Part shown: positions 32,531 through 40,950 of the stretch, piece after piece
Numbering within the stretch: position 1 is the first letter of the stretch
Layout: every line of letters begins with the position of its first letter
Source: Massilia agilis
GTDB lineage: Bacteria; Pseudomonadota; Gammaproteobacteria; Burkholderiales; Burkholderiaceae_D
Assembly (NCBI RefSeq): GCF_024756255.1
Contig: NZ_JANUHB010000002.1
Location: 682,001-746,000, forward strand
Direction: 5' to 3'
DNA length: 64,000 bases
Position numbers and translations under genes: made by a program
The notes under the pieces: model-generated
Seen by the model: the letters and a program-made list of their open reading frames with translations, nothing else
Told to the model about the DNA's origin: nothing
The model's database searches: none

Positions 32531-34621
32531 ATGCTCTCCATCCTCGAACGTATCGACCCGCACAGCGACCGTATCGACCTGCTGGTCGAGTTGGCCGACT
32601 GTTTGCGTCCGCCGCGCCCGAGCCTGCACGAGCAGGCGCGCCAGCGGGTGCGCACGCTCACCCAGCTACTGAAGGGAAATCCCGACCAGGCGGCGCGCCT
32701 GCGCGCCTACCTCACCACCCTGCTCGAGCGGCGCCGCCACACCAGCCTGTACAGCGAGGTCGGGGTGCTGTCGAATGACGGCTTCTTTACCGAGCTCAAG
32801 CGCCGCATCGCCTATCGCTTCCTGCCGCCGGCACTGGACGATCGCTACCTGTCCGACTCGCTCGAGGAAGTGCTGCGCTACGACACCGACTACCGCTGGA
32901 TCCGCGCCGTGCCCAACGCCGACTGGCTGGCCCTGTTCGACGTGATCGCCGAAGCCGCCCCGCCCGAAGGCAGCGAGCCGGGCCGCGCCCGCTACGTCAC
33001 CATCATGGGCCTGCTGGACGCGGTCCGCACCCTGTCCTGCCGCGTCTGCGCGCTGGGGCTGGAACCGCGCCTGGTGCACGCCTACCGCGAAATCGAGGAC
33101 GTGCACTCGCCCTTCCTGATGCAGAACATCGAGGTCAACCAGTACCTCGACGAATACGGACGGTACCTGGACGAGACCGGCGAGCAGCCCGAGAACGCGC
33201 GCCCGGTGCTGGTGATGCTGGACCAGTGCGAGGAAGTGGTGTCAAAGGTGCGCAAGAGCGCGCTGTCGGGCGGCACCAGCATCGCGCTGACCTACCTGCT
33301 GGTCGCGCTCACCCAGAGCATCGACCGGCTGCGCAAGCTCCTGTTCCTGGTCGACGTGAGCGGCCAGTTGCCCAGCGCGCCCACGGTGGACATCGAAGCG
33401 GTCGCCAACGACGCCACCCCGCCGTGGGCGCCGCCGGCTAGCCCGCGCCGCGCGGCCGCGATCGCGCTCGCGCACGAGCTGATCGAGGCACACACCACCA
33501 AGTACCACGTCACCGGGCTGGTGGCCGACAACATCGACCTGCTGGCGCGCAACGTGACGGAAAACGCCAGCCGCACCGGCGAGCACTACATCGCCGAGCG
33601 CCGCGCAGACCTGCGCGGCATGTTCCGTTCCTCGGCCGGGGCCGGCTTCGTGGTCGGCTTCATGGCGATGTTCAAGATCCTGCTGTCCTACCTGAAGGCA
33701 GCGCCGCTGGTCGAGGCGGTGCTGTATTCGCTCAACTACTCGCTCGGCTTCATGCTGGTGCACGTGCTGCACTGGACCATTGCGACCAAGCAGCCGGCCA
33801 TGACCGCCCAGCGCATCGCGGCCGAGCTGCACAGCACGGACGGGCGCCGCATCGACGCCGACTCCCTCGCCGAGCTCATCAACAAGGTGTTCCGCACCCA
33901 GCTGGTGGCGGTGCTCGGCAACATCGTGACCTGCTTCCCGACCGCCTTCGTGCTGGCGCTCGCCTACCCTTACCTGACCGGCCGCGAACTGGTGTCGCCC
34001 GAGAAGGCGCAGCACCTGATCGCGGAAATCGACCCGATCCATTCGCCGGCCCTGCTCTATGCGGCCACCGCGGGCGTGTGGCTGTTCGTCTCGGGCCTGA
34101 TCTCGGGCTACTACGACAACAAGGCGCTATACACCCGCATGGGCCAGCGCGTGCGCCAGCTGCACCTGCTGCGCCGCCTGCTCGGGCCGCAGCGCCTGGC
34201 GCGCCTGGCCGGCTACCTGGAAGACAACCTCGGCGGCCTGATGGGCAACTTCTATTTCGGCGTGCTGATGGGGTTCACCGCCACCATCGGCTACCTGGTC
34301 GGCCTGCCGCTGGACGTGCGCCACGTCACCTTTTCGTCCGCGAACTTCGCGATTGCGCTGGTCGGGCTCGACTTCGACGTGGACCCGCAAACGGCGGCCA
34401 TCACCGTTGCCGGCGCCCTGCTGATCGGCGTGGTGAACCTGGTGGTGAGCTTTGGCCTGGCGCTGTGGGTGGCGCTGCGCGCCCGCAAGATCCGGTTCCG
34501 CCACGGCCTGCGCCTGCTGCGCGCGCTGGGACGGCGCCTGCGCACGGCGCCGATCGTCTTCCTGATCGGCCCCAGTGACGCCGACCTGGCGCAAGCGGAC
34601 GACACGAAAGGAAGAAAATGA
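32531..34621 (+). CDS. Gcr-type 'site-specific recombinase' family membrane protein
   Basis: 696 residues from the ATG at 32531. The N-terminal half is soluble and helical with cell-surface-like charge patterning. The C-terminal half has four or more membrane segments (FVVGFMAMFKILLSYL, FPTAFVLALAYPYL, LLYAATAGVWLFVSGLISGYY, AITVAGALLIGVVNLVVSFGLALWVALRARK). The family took its name from a gonococcal gcr gene, but it has no serine or tyrosine recombinase motif, so a membrane role is more likely. It overlaps the next gene by ATGA, showing translational coupling to a phospholipase D. Confidence 0.82.
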   Translation: MLSILERIDPHSDRIDLLVELADCLRPPRPSLHEQARQRVRTLTQLLKGNPDQAARLRAYLTTLLERRRHTSLYSEVGVLSNDGFFTELKRRIAYRFLPPALDDRYLSDSLEEVLRYDTDYRWIRAVPNADWLALFDVIAEAAPPEGSEPGRARYVTIMGLLDAVRTLSCRVCALGLEPRLVHAYREIEDVHSPFLMQNIEVNQYLDEYGRYLDETGEQPENARPVLVMLDQCEEVVSKVRKSALSGGTSIALTYLLVALTQSIDRLRKLLFLVDVSGQLPSAPTVDIEAVANDATPPWAPPASPRRAAAIALAHELIEAHTTKYHVTGLVADNIDLLARNVTENASRTGEHYIAERRADLRGMFRSSAGAGFVVGFMAMFKILLSYLKAAPLVEAVLYSLNYSLGFMLVHVLHWTIATKQPAMTAQRIAAELHSTDGRRIDADSLAELINKVFRTQLVAVLGNIVTCFPTAFVLALAYPYLTGRELVSPEKAQHLIAEIDPIHSPALLYAATAGVWLFVSGLISGYYDNKALYTRMGQRVRQLHLLRRLLGPQRLARLAGYLEDNLGGLMGNFYFGVLMGFTATIGYLVGLPLDVRHVTFSSANFAIALVGLDFDVDPQTAAITVAGALLIGVVNLVVSFGLALWVALRARKIRFRHGLRLLRALGRRLRTAPIVFLIGPSDADLAQADDTKGRK

Positions 34622-36006
34622 TCCCGGAACGCTGCGCCAGGTGGCTGGCCACGCTGATGCTTGGCCTCGTTGCCATATCCTGCAAGACATTACCCGACGC
34701 CAGCGCCCTGCCCGAACAGGCGCGCAAGGCGTCCCCGACCATCGCCACGCCCGATGGCAACATGCCGCCGCGGCAGGCCGCGCAACTGCTCGAGCGCCGC
34801 TGGGCCAACGCCGGCACCGACCTCAAGTTGCTGGCGGTGCTGGAGGAACAGGCCACCGGCGTGCCCCTCATCGCGGGCAACCGCGTCACCTTGCTGTTCG
34901 ACGGCCCGGCCACGATGCGCGAGATGATGGCCGCGGTGCGCTCCGCGACCAATTCCATCAACCTGGAAACCTACATCTTCGACCAGGACCCGATCGGCCT
35001 GCAGTTCGCCGACCTCCTGATCGACAAGCGCCGCCAGGGCGTGGTGGTGAACGTGATGTACGACGCCGTGGGCACGTTGGGCACCCCGCAGGCCTTTTTC
35101 GACCGCATGAAGGCAGCTGGCATCACCATGCTGGCCTTCAACCCGGTCAACCCGGCGCGGGGGCCCGGCAGGTGGGAGCTCAATAACCGCGACCACCGCA
35201 AGGTGCTGGTAGTGGATGGCAAGATGGCGTTCACCGGCGGCATCAACATCAGCAGCACCTATGCCAACAGCTCGTTCTTCCGCTCGCGCCAGAAGCCGAG
35301 CGAGACCGGGCACCAGAAAGTCGGCTGGCGCGACACCCACATCAAGATCGAAGGCCCGGCGGTGGCCACGCTGCAATGGGCCTTCATCAACAACTGGGTG
35401 CGCCAGGCCGGCGGCGAGCTGCCGCGCGCAAACTACTTCCCGGTGCTGCAAGCGGCGGGCGACAAGATCGTGCGCGTACTGGCGACCGAACCGGACCACG
35501 ATTCGTCGATCTACAAATCGCTGCTGCTGGCAATTGGCGAAGCGAAGAAATCGATCCACATCACCCAGGCCTACTTTGTGCCGGACCAGCAGGTGATCGA
35601 CGCGCTGTGCGCTGCCGCGCGGCGCGGCGTGGACGTCAAGCTGGTGCTGCCGGGCGTGTCCGACCACAGCCTGGTGTTCCATGCGGGGCAGGCGTTTTAC
35701 GATGAGCTACTGGAGAGCGGCGTGAAGATCTACCAGCTGCAGGTGGCCGTGCTGCATGCAAAGACGGCGGTGATCGACAGCGTCTGGTCCACGATCGGCT
35801 CGGCCAACATCGACCGGCGCAGCTTCATCCACAACTACGAGCTGAACGTGGTGGTGATGGACCCGGCCTTCGGCCGCGACATGGAAAGTGCCTTCAACGA
35901 GGACCTGCGCGACTCGAAGGAGGTGACGCTCGCGCAGTGGCGCAAGCGCCCGCTCAAGGACCGGTTCATGGAAATGATCGGACGGATGGCGGAGTACTGG
36001 ATCTAG
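34618..36006 (+). CDS. Phospholipase D / cardiolipin synthase family protein
   Basis: 462 residues. The N-terminus has a hydrophobic segment ending in AISC that may be a lipobox. Two HxK(x)4D motifs are present: DHRKVLVVD followed by GKMAFTGGINIS, and HAKTAVID followed by GSANIDRRSF. These are the paired HKD half-sites of cardiolipin synthases and bacterial PLDs. It is translationally coupled to the Gcr gene (ATGA overlap at 34618-34621). Cardiolipin or related phosphatidyl-transfer activity in the inner membrane or periplasm is expected. Confidence 0.9.
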   Translation: MIPERCARWLATLMLGLVAISCKTLPDASALPEQARKASPTIATPDGNMPPRQAAQLLERRWANAGTDLKLLAVLEEQATGVPLIAGNRVTLLFDGPATMREMMAAVRSATNSINLETYIFDQDPIGLQFADLLIDKRRQGVVVNVMYDAVGTLGTPQAFFDRMKAAGITMLAFNPVNPARGPGRWELNNRDHRKVLVVDGKMAFTGGINISSTYANSSFFRSRQKPSETGHQKVGWRDTHIKIEGPAVATLQWAFINNWVRQAGGELPRANYFPVLQAAGDKIVRVLATEPDHDSSIYKSLLLAIGEAKKSIHITQAYFVPDQQVIDALCAAARRGVDVKLVLPGVSDHSLVFHAGQAFYDELLESGVKIYQLQVAVLHAKTAVIDSVWSTIGSANIDRRSFIHNYELNVVVMDPAFGRDMESAFNEDLRDSKEVTLAQWRKRPLKDRFMEMIGRMAEYWI

Positions 36007-36037
36007 AACCCTGGCCAAACCGCGCGAATCTTTGCCA

Positions 36038-36268
36038 TCAAGTCAAGCTCAGGTCACTAGCGAACGTCCTGATCAGGAAGAAGGTGATGAGCCCCATGGC
36101 CAGGAGCGACAGCAGGAAGACAGCGGCCACCTTGCCGCTGGCGAGCAGCACCGCGCGCTTCTCTTCCACCTTCTTCCCTTGATCGTAATGCCACTTGATG
36201 GCGAAGAACATGCCCGTGGCTAACACGAGAATCTTGAACGTAAGGAGGGCTACAGGAATCCAATCCAT
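36038..36268 (-). CDS. Small membrane protein, hypothetical
   Basis: 76 residues with two hydrophobic segments (WIPVALLTFKILVLATGMFFAIKW and VAAVFLLSLLAMGLITFFLI) separated by a charged stretch (DQGKKVEEKRAVL). No ribosome site is strong (GGAAAG 13 nt upstream). It is convergent with the phospholipase gene and is the last high-GC gene before the atypical patch. Confidence 0.55.
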   Translation of the reverse strand: MDWIPVALLTFKILVLATGMFFAIKWHYDQGKKVEEKRAVLLASGKVAAVFLLSLLAMGLITFFLIRTFASDLSLT

Positions 36269-36607
36269 GATGTTGAGTCTTTCCAGGCTATGGCTTGGTG
36301 CAGACGTGTTGCCGCACGCTTTGAGTCATTCTACTTAAAAGAAATTTCCACACATTTAGACAAAATGTCCCAGTTGCCAACCATGCAAGGATTTTGCCAA
36401 CTCGGGAAGATGTTATGCTGGGGGGCCGAACGGCCGAGATCGGCCTGGAACGGACCTTCGCAAGAACGAGCCAACAAACTGCCTGTTTTCTTGCAATGAC
36501 CCTTACCGCTGCCGAGTCGAATTGGGTGAAAGAAGACCTTTGGCGCGAACTGTACCTTGTAGCCGACAATGGACGGCTTATCTGGCACCAGACATGGAAT
36601 CCAGCTC
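36269..36607. other. Intergenic stretch, start of lower-GC patch
   Basis: No confidently coding sequence. A 66-residue plus-strand frame (36415-36615) overlaps the acetyltransferase start by 8 nt and could be a coupled small protein, but the antisense frame is equally open, so I leave it uncalled. The base composition is visibly less GC-rich than the preceding 30 kb. Confidence 0.4.
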
Positions 36608-37138
36608 ATGAATAGCGAGTTCATCACTTCCGTTCCTTACCTTCACACGGAACGACTCATGCTTCGCGAATATCGACGGGAGGACTTTGACCTGTTCGCC
36701 GCGCATGTCGCCGACCCTGTAAGCGCGGCCCACTTGGTCCCGGCTGACCGCCATGCTGCATGGCGAATCTTCTGTTCACAAGCCGGACTATGGCTCATAC
36801 ATGGCGCCGGTTGGTGGGCTGTCGAGGAAAAGAAGACTGGTCAACTCGTCGGGACTGTTGGCGCGTTCTTTCGCGAGGAATCCACTGTGATGGAACTTGG
36901 TTGGAATACCTATCGTGCCTTTTGGGGCCGGGGATTCGCGAACGAAGCGGCGACCGCAGCCTTGAACCATGCGCTCGAGATCCGACGCGAACCAAAAGTA
37001 CGGGCTCTCATCGCTTCAGCCAATGAATCCTCGCTGCGCGTTGCCAAGCGGCTGGGAATGACTTATGAGGCGGAAACGGAGGTATACGGCAAAGCGGTTG
37101 GTATTTATACGCGTGCGCGGGAAGGCTCAGTTATTTAA
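36608..37138 (+). CDS. GNAT N-acetyltransferase, RimJ/RimL type
   Basis: 176 residues. The RimJ/RimL-like opening (LHTERLMLREYRREDFDLF), the central WNTYRAFWGRGFANEAATAALNHA acetyl-CoA loop and the ANESSLRVAKRLGMTYE C-terminal block are all present. It would acetylate a small molecule or a protein N-terminus. Codon use is looser (more A/T third positions) than in its neighbours on either side, and it sits among genes that look acquired. Confidence 0.85.
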   Translation: MNSEFITSVPYLHTERLMLREYRREDFDLFAAHVADPVSAAHLVPADRHAAWRIFCSQAGLWLIHGAGWWAVEEKKTGQLVGTVGAFFREESTVMELGWNTYRAFWGRGFANEAATAALNHALEIRREPKVRALIASANESSLRVAKRLGMTYEAETEVYGKAVGIYTRAREGSVI

Positions 37139-37244
37139 GCCTACAGGGCTGCACGGGAAGCTGTTTGCCAGACCCGCAATGGGTCGGAAGCGGACGCTGT
37201 GATAGTCGGCAAACGGCCAGGATCAGTCACTACAATTACGACGC

Positions 37245-37273
37245 TTGCCAGATCATCTCTACATATGTAGACT
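37245..37273 (+). promoter_or_regulatory. Promoter and palindromic operator of the PadR gene
   Basis: TTGCCA (37245-37250) and TAGACT (37268-37273) are 17 bp apart. TCTACATATGTAGA (37258-37271) is a perfect 14-bp palindrome overlapping the -10, of the ATGT/ACAT type bound by PadR proteins. Transcription would start at or next to the ATG at 37280. Confidence 0.6.
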
Positions 37274-37279
37274 TAACAC

Positions 37280-37588
37280 ATGGCACGCATCAGACCCCCA
37301 TCTCCTCAAACCCGGAAGCTCCTCGCAGCTCTGCTAGCCCAGCGTGTTCAGTGGCGGCATGGATATGACCTTTCTGAACAGACCGGTCTCAGCTCGGGAA
37401 CGCTTTATCCCATCCTTATGCGGTTGAGCGATAGAGGCATGCTCGAGTCGAAGTGGGAGCCATCGGAGCATGAAGGCCGTCCGCCCAGGAAGCTGTATCG
37501 TCTTACCACTGAAGGGGCCGCTTACGCGATCGAGCATGCGGCGCACGAATGCATCAACCCTGGACTCCTGTCGGCAGGTCGCGCCTGA
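37280..37588 (+). CDS. PadR family transcriptional regulator
   Basis: 102 residues. The winged helix covers most of the protein: KLLAALLAQRVQWRHGYDLSEQTGLSSGTLYPILMRLSDRGMLESKWEP, then the wing GRPPRKLYRLTTEGAAYA. No ribosome site precedes the ATG, and the promoter places the transcript start at the ATG, suggesting a leaderless mRNA. The stop overlaps the next ATG by one base (TGATG). PadR proteins repress their own operon until a ligand or a partner releases them. Confidence 0.9.
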   Translation: MARIRPPSPQTRKLLAALLAQRVQWRHGYDLSEQTGLSSGTLYPILMRLSDRGMLESKWEPSEHEGRPPRKLYRLTTEGAAYAIEHAAHECINPGLLSAGRA

Positions 37589-37938
37589 TGTCCAAAAGGG
37601 CTAACAGGCTGATCAGCTCTGTCACCGCCGTTCGGCTGGTGATTTGGATAATGCCGCCGCATCGTAAGGGCTGGGCACACGAAATACTCAACGAGCTCGC
37701 TTACATCGAAACACGTCCAGCAGCAGTTCGTTGGATTATCGGAAGTATGCTGTTCGCCATCAGAGAACGAGCCACCTACCAACTGGAGAATGCATTTATG
37801 AACATCAGGGTCATCAAAACGACACTCATCCTTATTGCTATGGCAGTTAGTGTTGTCGCAGGCACGTATGCCATTCAAAAGCCATATCAGCAGGAACGAA
37901 TTAAGTTCGCTCTCCATCGATTTCTAGAGGCCAAGTGA
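37588..37938 (+). CDS. Membrane protein coupled to PadR, hypothetical
   Basis: 116 residues. The segment PHRKGWAHEILNELAYIETRPAAVRWIIGSMLFAIRERATY resembles the 'W..E...EL..I' helical module that accompanies PadR regulators and precedes a membrane helix in HAAS-type partners. A second membrane helix is in IRVIKTTLILIAMAVSVVAGTYAI. It is translationally coupled to padR and probably transmits or depends on its signal. No enzyme domain is seen. Confidence 0.65.
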   Translation: MSKRANRLISSVTAVRLVIWIMPPHRKGWAHEILNELAYIETRPAAVRWIIGSMLFAIRERATYQLENAFMNIRVIKTTLILIAMAVSVVAGTYAIQKPYQQERIKFALHRFLEAK

Positions 37939-38061
37939 CGAGCAACTTCCAGGGGCGGCTACGTCTGCCCCGGGTCGCAATTGGCGCGGCGCTACTGGAT
38001 CAGGGTTTGATTAGCTGAACCATTCCGGGCTTGGGTGATTGGCGATGAACGGTCGCGCCCG

Positions 38062-38898
38062 CTAAATGCCGGCCGCGTATAGCCCGTCATTGTGCTCCGT
38101 CCACACATTCCCGCTGCGGAGGAACTTCTCCGTGCTCATCAGCTCGAACTTGCTGCCGACCACATCCCACCCGTAGCGATCCACCTCCACCCGCTCGTGC
38201 TCCACCCGTAGCACGTTGAACGAGTTGACCTCGCCCCGCCCGCGCGTGGATGTGGCGGTGCCGGCCTGCACCACCAGCGCCGCGAAGTCACCCATCTGGT
38301 AGCGCTCGGCCGTGCTGCCGGCATGGCTTTGGTGCAGGTGCCCCGCCATCAGCACATCCACCCCGCATTCGGCGAACGCCTGCATCGCCATTCCCGCACG
38401 CCCGACGATATCCTTCTCGTCGCCATGCTCGGGCAGGTCGAACGGATGGTGCGTCACCACGATGCGCGTCACCCTGGGGTCCACCCCGGCCAGTTGCGCC
38501 CGGATTTTCCCCACCTGTTCTTCGTTCACGCGGCCGTCCTTGAACGTCAGCGAGCGCGCCGTGTTCACGCCCAGCACCGCGATTTCGTCGTCGATATACA
38601 CCGGCGACAAGTCTTCCGTGATGTAGCGCTTGTAGCGCTTGAGCGGTTCGACGAAACGGCGGAACACGTTGTAGAGCGAAATGTCGTGGTTGCCGGGCAC
38701 GATGATCTGCGGCCCGGGCAGCGTGTCGAGCCAGGCGCGCGCCTGCTCGAATTGCTCGCTCCTGGCGCGCTGTGTCAGGTCGCCGGACACCACCACCACG
38801 TCCGGCGCTACGCGGTGCACGAAGTCGCGCAGCGGGTCGAGCAGTGCCGCATCAACGCGGCCAAAGTGCAAGTCAGACAGATGAACCAGGGTGCGCAT
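38062..38898 (-). CDS. Calcineurin-like metallophosphoesterase
   Basis: 278 residues. Metal-binding motifs run in order: DLHFG, SGDLTQR, GNHDI, THHPFDLPEHG and GHLHQSH. This is the class III cyclic-nucleotide phosphodiesterase-like subgroup, which also contains lipid-phosphate and UDP-diacylglucosamine pyrophosphatases. It lies 10 bp after the lipid-kinase gene, so lipid-phosphate hydrolysis is as plausible as cAMP hydrolysis. Confidence 0.88.
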   Translation of the reverse strand: MRTLVHLSDLHFGRVDAALLDPLRDFVHRVAPDVVVVSGDLTQRARSEQFEQARAWLDTLPGPQIIVPGNHDISLYNVFRRFVEPLKRYKRYITEDLSPVYIDDEIAVLGVNTARSLTFKDGRVNEEQVGKIRAQLAGVDPRVTRIVVTHHPFDLPEHGDEKDIVGRAGMAMQAFAECGVDVLMAGHLHQSHAGSTAERYQMGDFAALVVQAGTATSTRGRGEVNSFNVLRVEHERVEVDRYGWDVVGSKFELMSTEKFLRSGNVWTEHNDGLYAAGI

Positions 38899-38907
38899 GG
38901 TGTCTCC

Positions 38908-39798
38908 TCATTCGGGCACGATGACGGTCAGCGCCCCGGGCCGCACCCGGTAGCGCAAGGGGCTGTCCATGACGGTCACTTCGCCGTCGGTCGCGACGCG
39001 GATGCGCGGCCGCAGCGTCGTCACCTCCATCTCCGCGGCGAGCAGCACGTCGAAGTCGCGGTCCTGCGCGAGCGTGCCCATCAGCGCGCGCAACGCGAAG
39101 CGCAGCAGGCCAAGCCGACCCGGGCGCTGCGCCACGTACAGGCTCAGCACGCCCTGGTCCAGCCGTGCGCGCTCGCCGATGGAAAAGCCCTGCATCGTGT
39201 ACTGGTTATTGCCGATAAAGACAAACGGCGTGCGGCGCGCGAGGCGCTGGCCTTCGACGACCAGCCGCACGGACAGGAAAGGATAGCGCCGGAGCGCCGC
39301 CAGGCTTGCCCACGCCGCGGCCAGCCATTTGCGGCGGCCCAGGCGCCGCTGCTGCTTCTCGCGGTCGTGCACGATGTCCGGGTACAGGCCGAGGCTGGAA
39401 TTGTTCAGGAAGATGCGTCCATTCACTTCGCCCACGTCCACCTGCCTGGGCCGGCCGGTGGCCAGCGCGCGCACCGCCTGGTCCAGCGCGAGCGGCATGC
39501 CAAGATCCTTGGCGAAATGGTTGAGCGTTCCCAGCGGCAGCACGCCAAAGGGCCGGCCAGTCCCGACCAGTACCGAGGCCACCGCGTTGATCGTGCCGTC
39601 GCCTCCGCCACCGACGACGAGCTCGGCATCGCTTTGGGCTGCCTTGTGCGCAGCATCGATGATGGCGGCGCCACCGTCCGCCAGCGTGACTGCCGCCTCG
39701 ATGCCGGCCGCGCCAAACTGCTCGCGCAGGGTGCGCGCCGTGTCCTGGTCATGGCCGCTGCCGGCGCTGCCATTGACGATGACGGCGGCCTTCCTCAT
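38908..39798 (-). CDS. Diacylglycerol kinase-like lipid kinase
   Basis: 296 residues. The DAGK catalytic motif GGGGDGTINAVAS and the following LGTLNHFAKDLGMP are present, with the C-terminal DGEVTVMDSPLRYRVRPGAL typical of the YegS/DagK group. It should phosphorylate a lipid head group using ATP. It overlaps the upstream PAP2 gene by ATGA (39798-39795), so kinase and phosphatase are translationally coupled. Confidence 0.9.
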   Translation of the reverse strand: MRKAAVIVNGSAGSGHDQDTARTLREQFGAAGIEAAVTLADGGAAIIDAAHKAAQSDAELVVGGGGDGTINAVASVLVGTGRPFGVLPLGTLNHFAKDLGMPLALDQAVRALATGRPRQVDVGEVNGRIFLNNSSLGLYPDIVHDREKQQRRLGRRKWLAAAWASLAALRRYPFLSVRLVVEGQRLARRTPFVFIGNNQYTMQGFSIGERARLDQGVLSLYVAQRPGRLGLLRFALRALMGTLAQDRDFDVLLAAEMEVTTLRPRIRVATDGEVTVMDSPLRYRVRPGALTVIVPE

Positions 39799-40508
39799 GC
39801 GCTCTCCCGGCCCGCCCGGTGCCGCCGCAAGCTCGCGGCGCCGCTCACGCAGATCGCCAGCCATGCGAAGCCCTCCGCCACAGCGGCGAGCACGTCGGAC
39901 AGGTAATGCACGCCCAGGTACATGCGCGACAGCGCGACCAACGCCACCGCCAGCGTTGCCGCGGCGACGATCAGCGGAACGTGCCAGCGCTGGTGGGTGC
40001 GGGTGATGAGATAGCAGGCCAGCATGCCGTAAAACACGGTGGCGCTGGCGGTGTGCCCGCTGGGAAAGCTGTAGGTGGAGAGCGTAAGCAGCGGATCGTC
40101 TAAGTGCGGCCGCGCGCGCTGGAAGATGTGCTTGAGGCCCACGTTCAGCAGCATGCCACCGGTCACCGCCAGCAGCGCGGTCAGCATCCAGGCGTAGGCC
40201 CGCTTGCGGTACAGCCAGCCGGTGAACACGGTGAGCATCGCGATGATCCCCCACGCGCTGTGCATCCAGGTGATCGCGAGCATGAATCGCGTGAAGCCGA
40301 CTGTCGCATGCACATGGAACCAGTGTGCAAGCGTACGGTCGAGCACGGTGACGGCGCCGCCCTCCATGACCGAGTCCGCAATGCCGGAAAACACCCAGCC
40401 TGCCACCAGCATCAGCACCAGCCCCACGGTCAGGTGCAGGCCGAAGGCGCCTTCCGGTGACAGCCGGGCCTGGATGAATCGCTGGAGTGGGAGAGTTCGT
40501 GCGCGCAT
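39795..40508 (-). CDS. PAP2 family lipid phosphatase
   Basis: 237 residues, about six membrane segments. The three phosphatase motifs are intact: KHIFQRARP, the PSGHT core of YSFPSGHTASA, and SRMYLGVHYLSDVL. It would dephosphorylate phosphatidate, undecaprenyl pyrophosphate or a similar lipid at the periplasmic face. It is the first gene of a three-gene operon with lipid kinase and metallophosphatase. The tandem LexA-type boxes lie 51-85 bp upstream. Confidence 0.9.
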   Translation of the reverse strand: MRARTLPLQRFIQARLSPEGAFGLHLTVGLVLMLVAGWVFSGIADSVMEGGAVTVLDRTLAHWFHVHATVGFTRFMLAITWMHSAWGIIAMLTVFTGWLYRKRAYAWMLTALLAVTGGMLLNVGLKHIFQRARPHLDDPLLTLSTYSFPSGHTASATVFYGMLACYLITRTHQRWHVPLIVAAATLAVALVALSRMYLGVHYLSDVLAAVAEGFAWLAICVSGAASLRRHRAGRESA

Positions 40509-40556
40509 GCGGTGGACGTTGGGGCTGTTGGCGAAAAAACCACAACATTTTATCCG

Positions 40557-40595
40557 AACTGTCTTTTTGTACAGTACCTGTGGATTTATACAGTA
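40557..40595. promoter_or_regulatory. Two tandem LexA (SOS) boxes
   Basis: CTGTCTTTTTGTACAG (40559-40574) and CTGTGGATTTATACAG (40578-40593) each fit CTGT-N8-ACAG exactly; both are followed by TA, and both match 15 of 20 positions of the E. coli-type consensus TACTGTATATATATACAGTA. Their centres are 19 bp apart. They lie between the divergent PAP2 operon and the 40650 gene, 57 bp before its ATG. Confidence 0.7.
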
Positions 40596-40649
40596 GTTGT
40601 GCTATTCTTTCCTCACCTGATCAACACTACTTGAAAAAAGGAAACCGAC

Positions 40650-40862
40650 ATGACCACCCTCAACAGCTCTTTCGGCATGCAATACGCACCCACCCCGTTC
40701 CTGCTGCGCCTGGGCCGGCGCGAGCTTCTGGTCACGCGCGACTTCCGCAAGCGCTTCTACCCGGTCAACCCGCTCATCGAGTGCGACACCGGCGTGGAAC
40801 CTGGCCATGTCGAGATCCTGCTGTTCGGCCGCTGGCTGCTCATCTTGTCCAAGGCGCAGTAA
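40650..40862 (+). CDS. Small protein behind tandem LexA boxes, hypothetical
   Basis: 70 residues. AAAAAGGAAACCGAC precedes the ATG. It starts [20 protein letters not shown] and is basic in the middle ([17 protein letters not shown]), with a hydrophobic C-terminal strand pair ([18 protein letters not shown]). No signal peptide or known domain. Given the SOS boxes, it may be a damage-induced division inhibitor or small effector, which is inference. It is not similar to E. coli SulA in any stretch I can see. Confidence 0.7.
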   Translation: MTTLNSSFGMQYAPTPFLLRLGRRELLVTRDFRKRFYPVNPLIECDTGVEPGHVEILLFGRWLLILSKAQ

Positions 40863-40950
40863 AAAGCGCATATCCATATCGGAATTCATTCGTGTTCTTC
40901 CGAACGGGGCGGCAGTACTCTGCAGTCACCCCCGTTACCGAAAGAGCACC

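Noticed and set aside
32531..34621. True site-specific recombinase activity of the Gcr-family gene
   Set aside because: The protein lacks serine or tyrosine recombinase motifs and has several membrane helices; the family name is historical.
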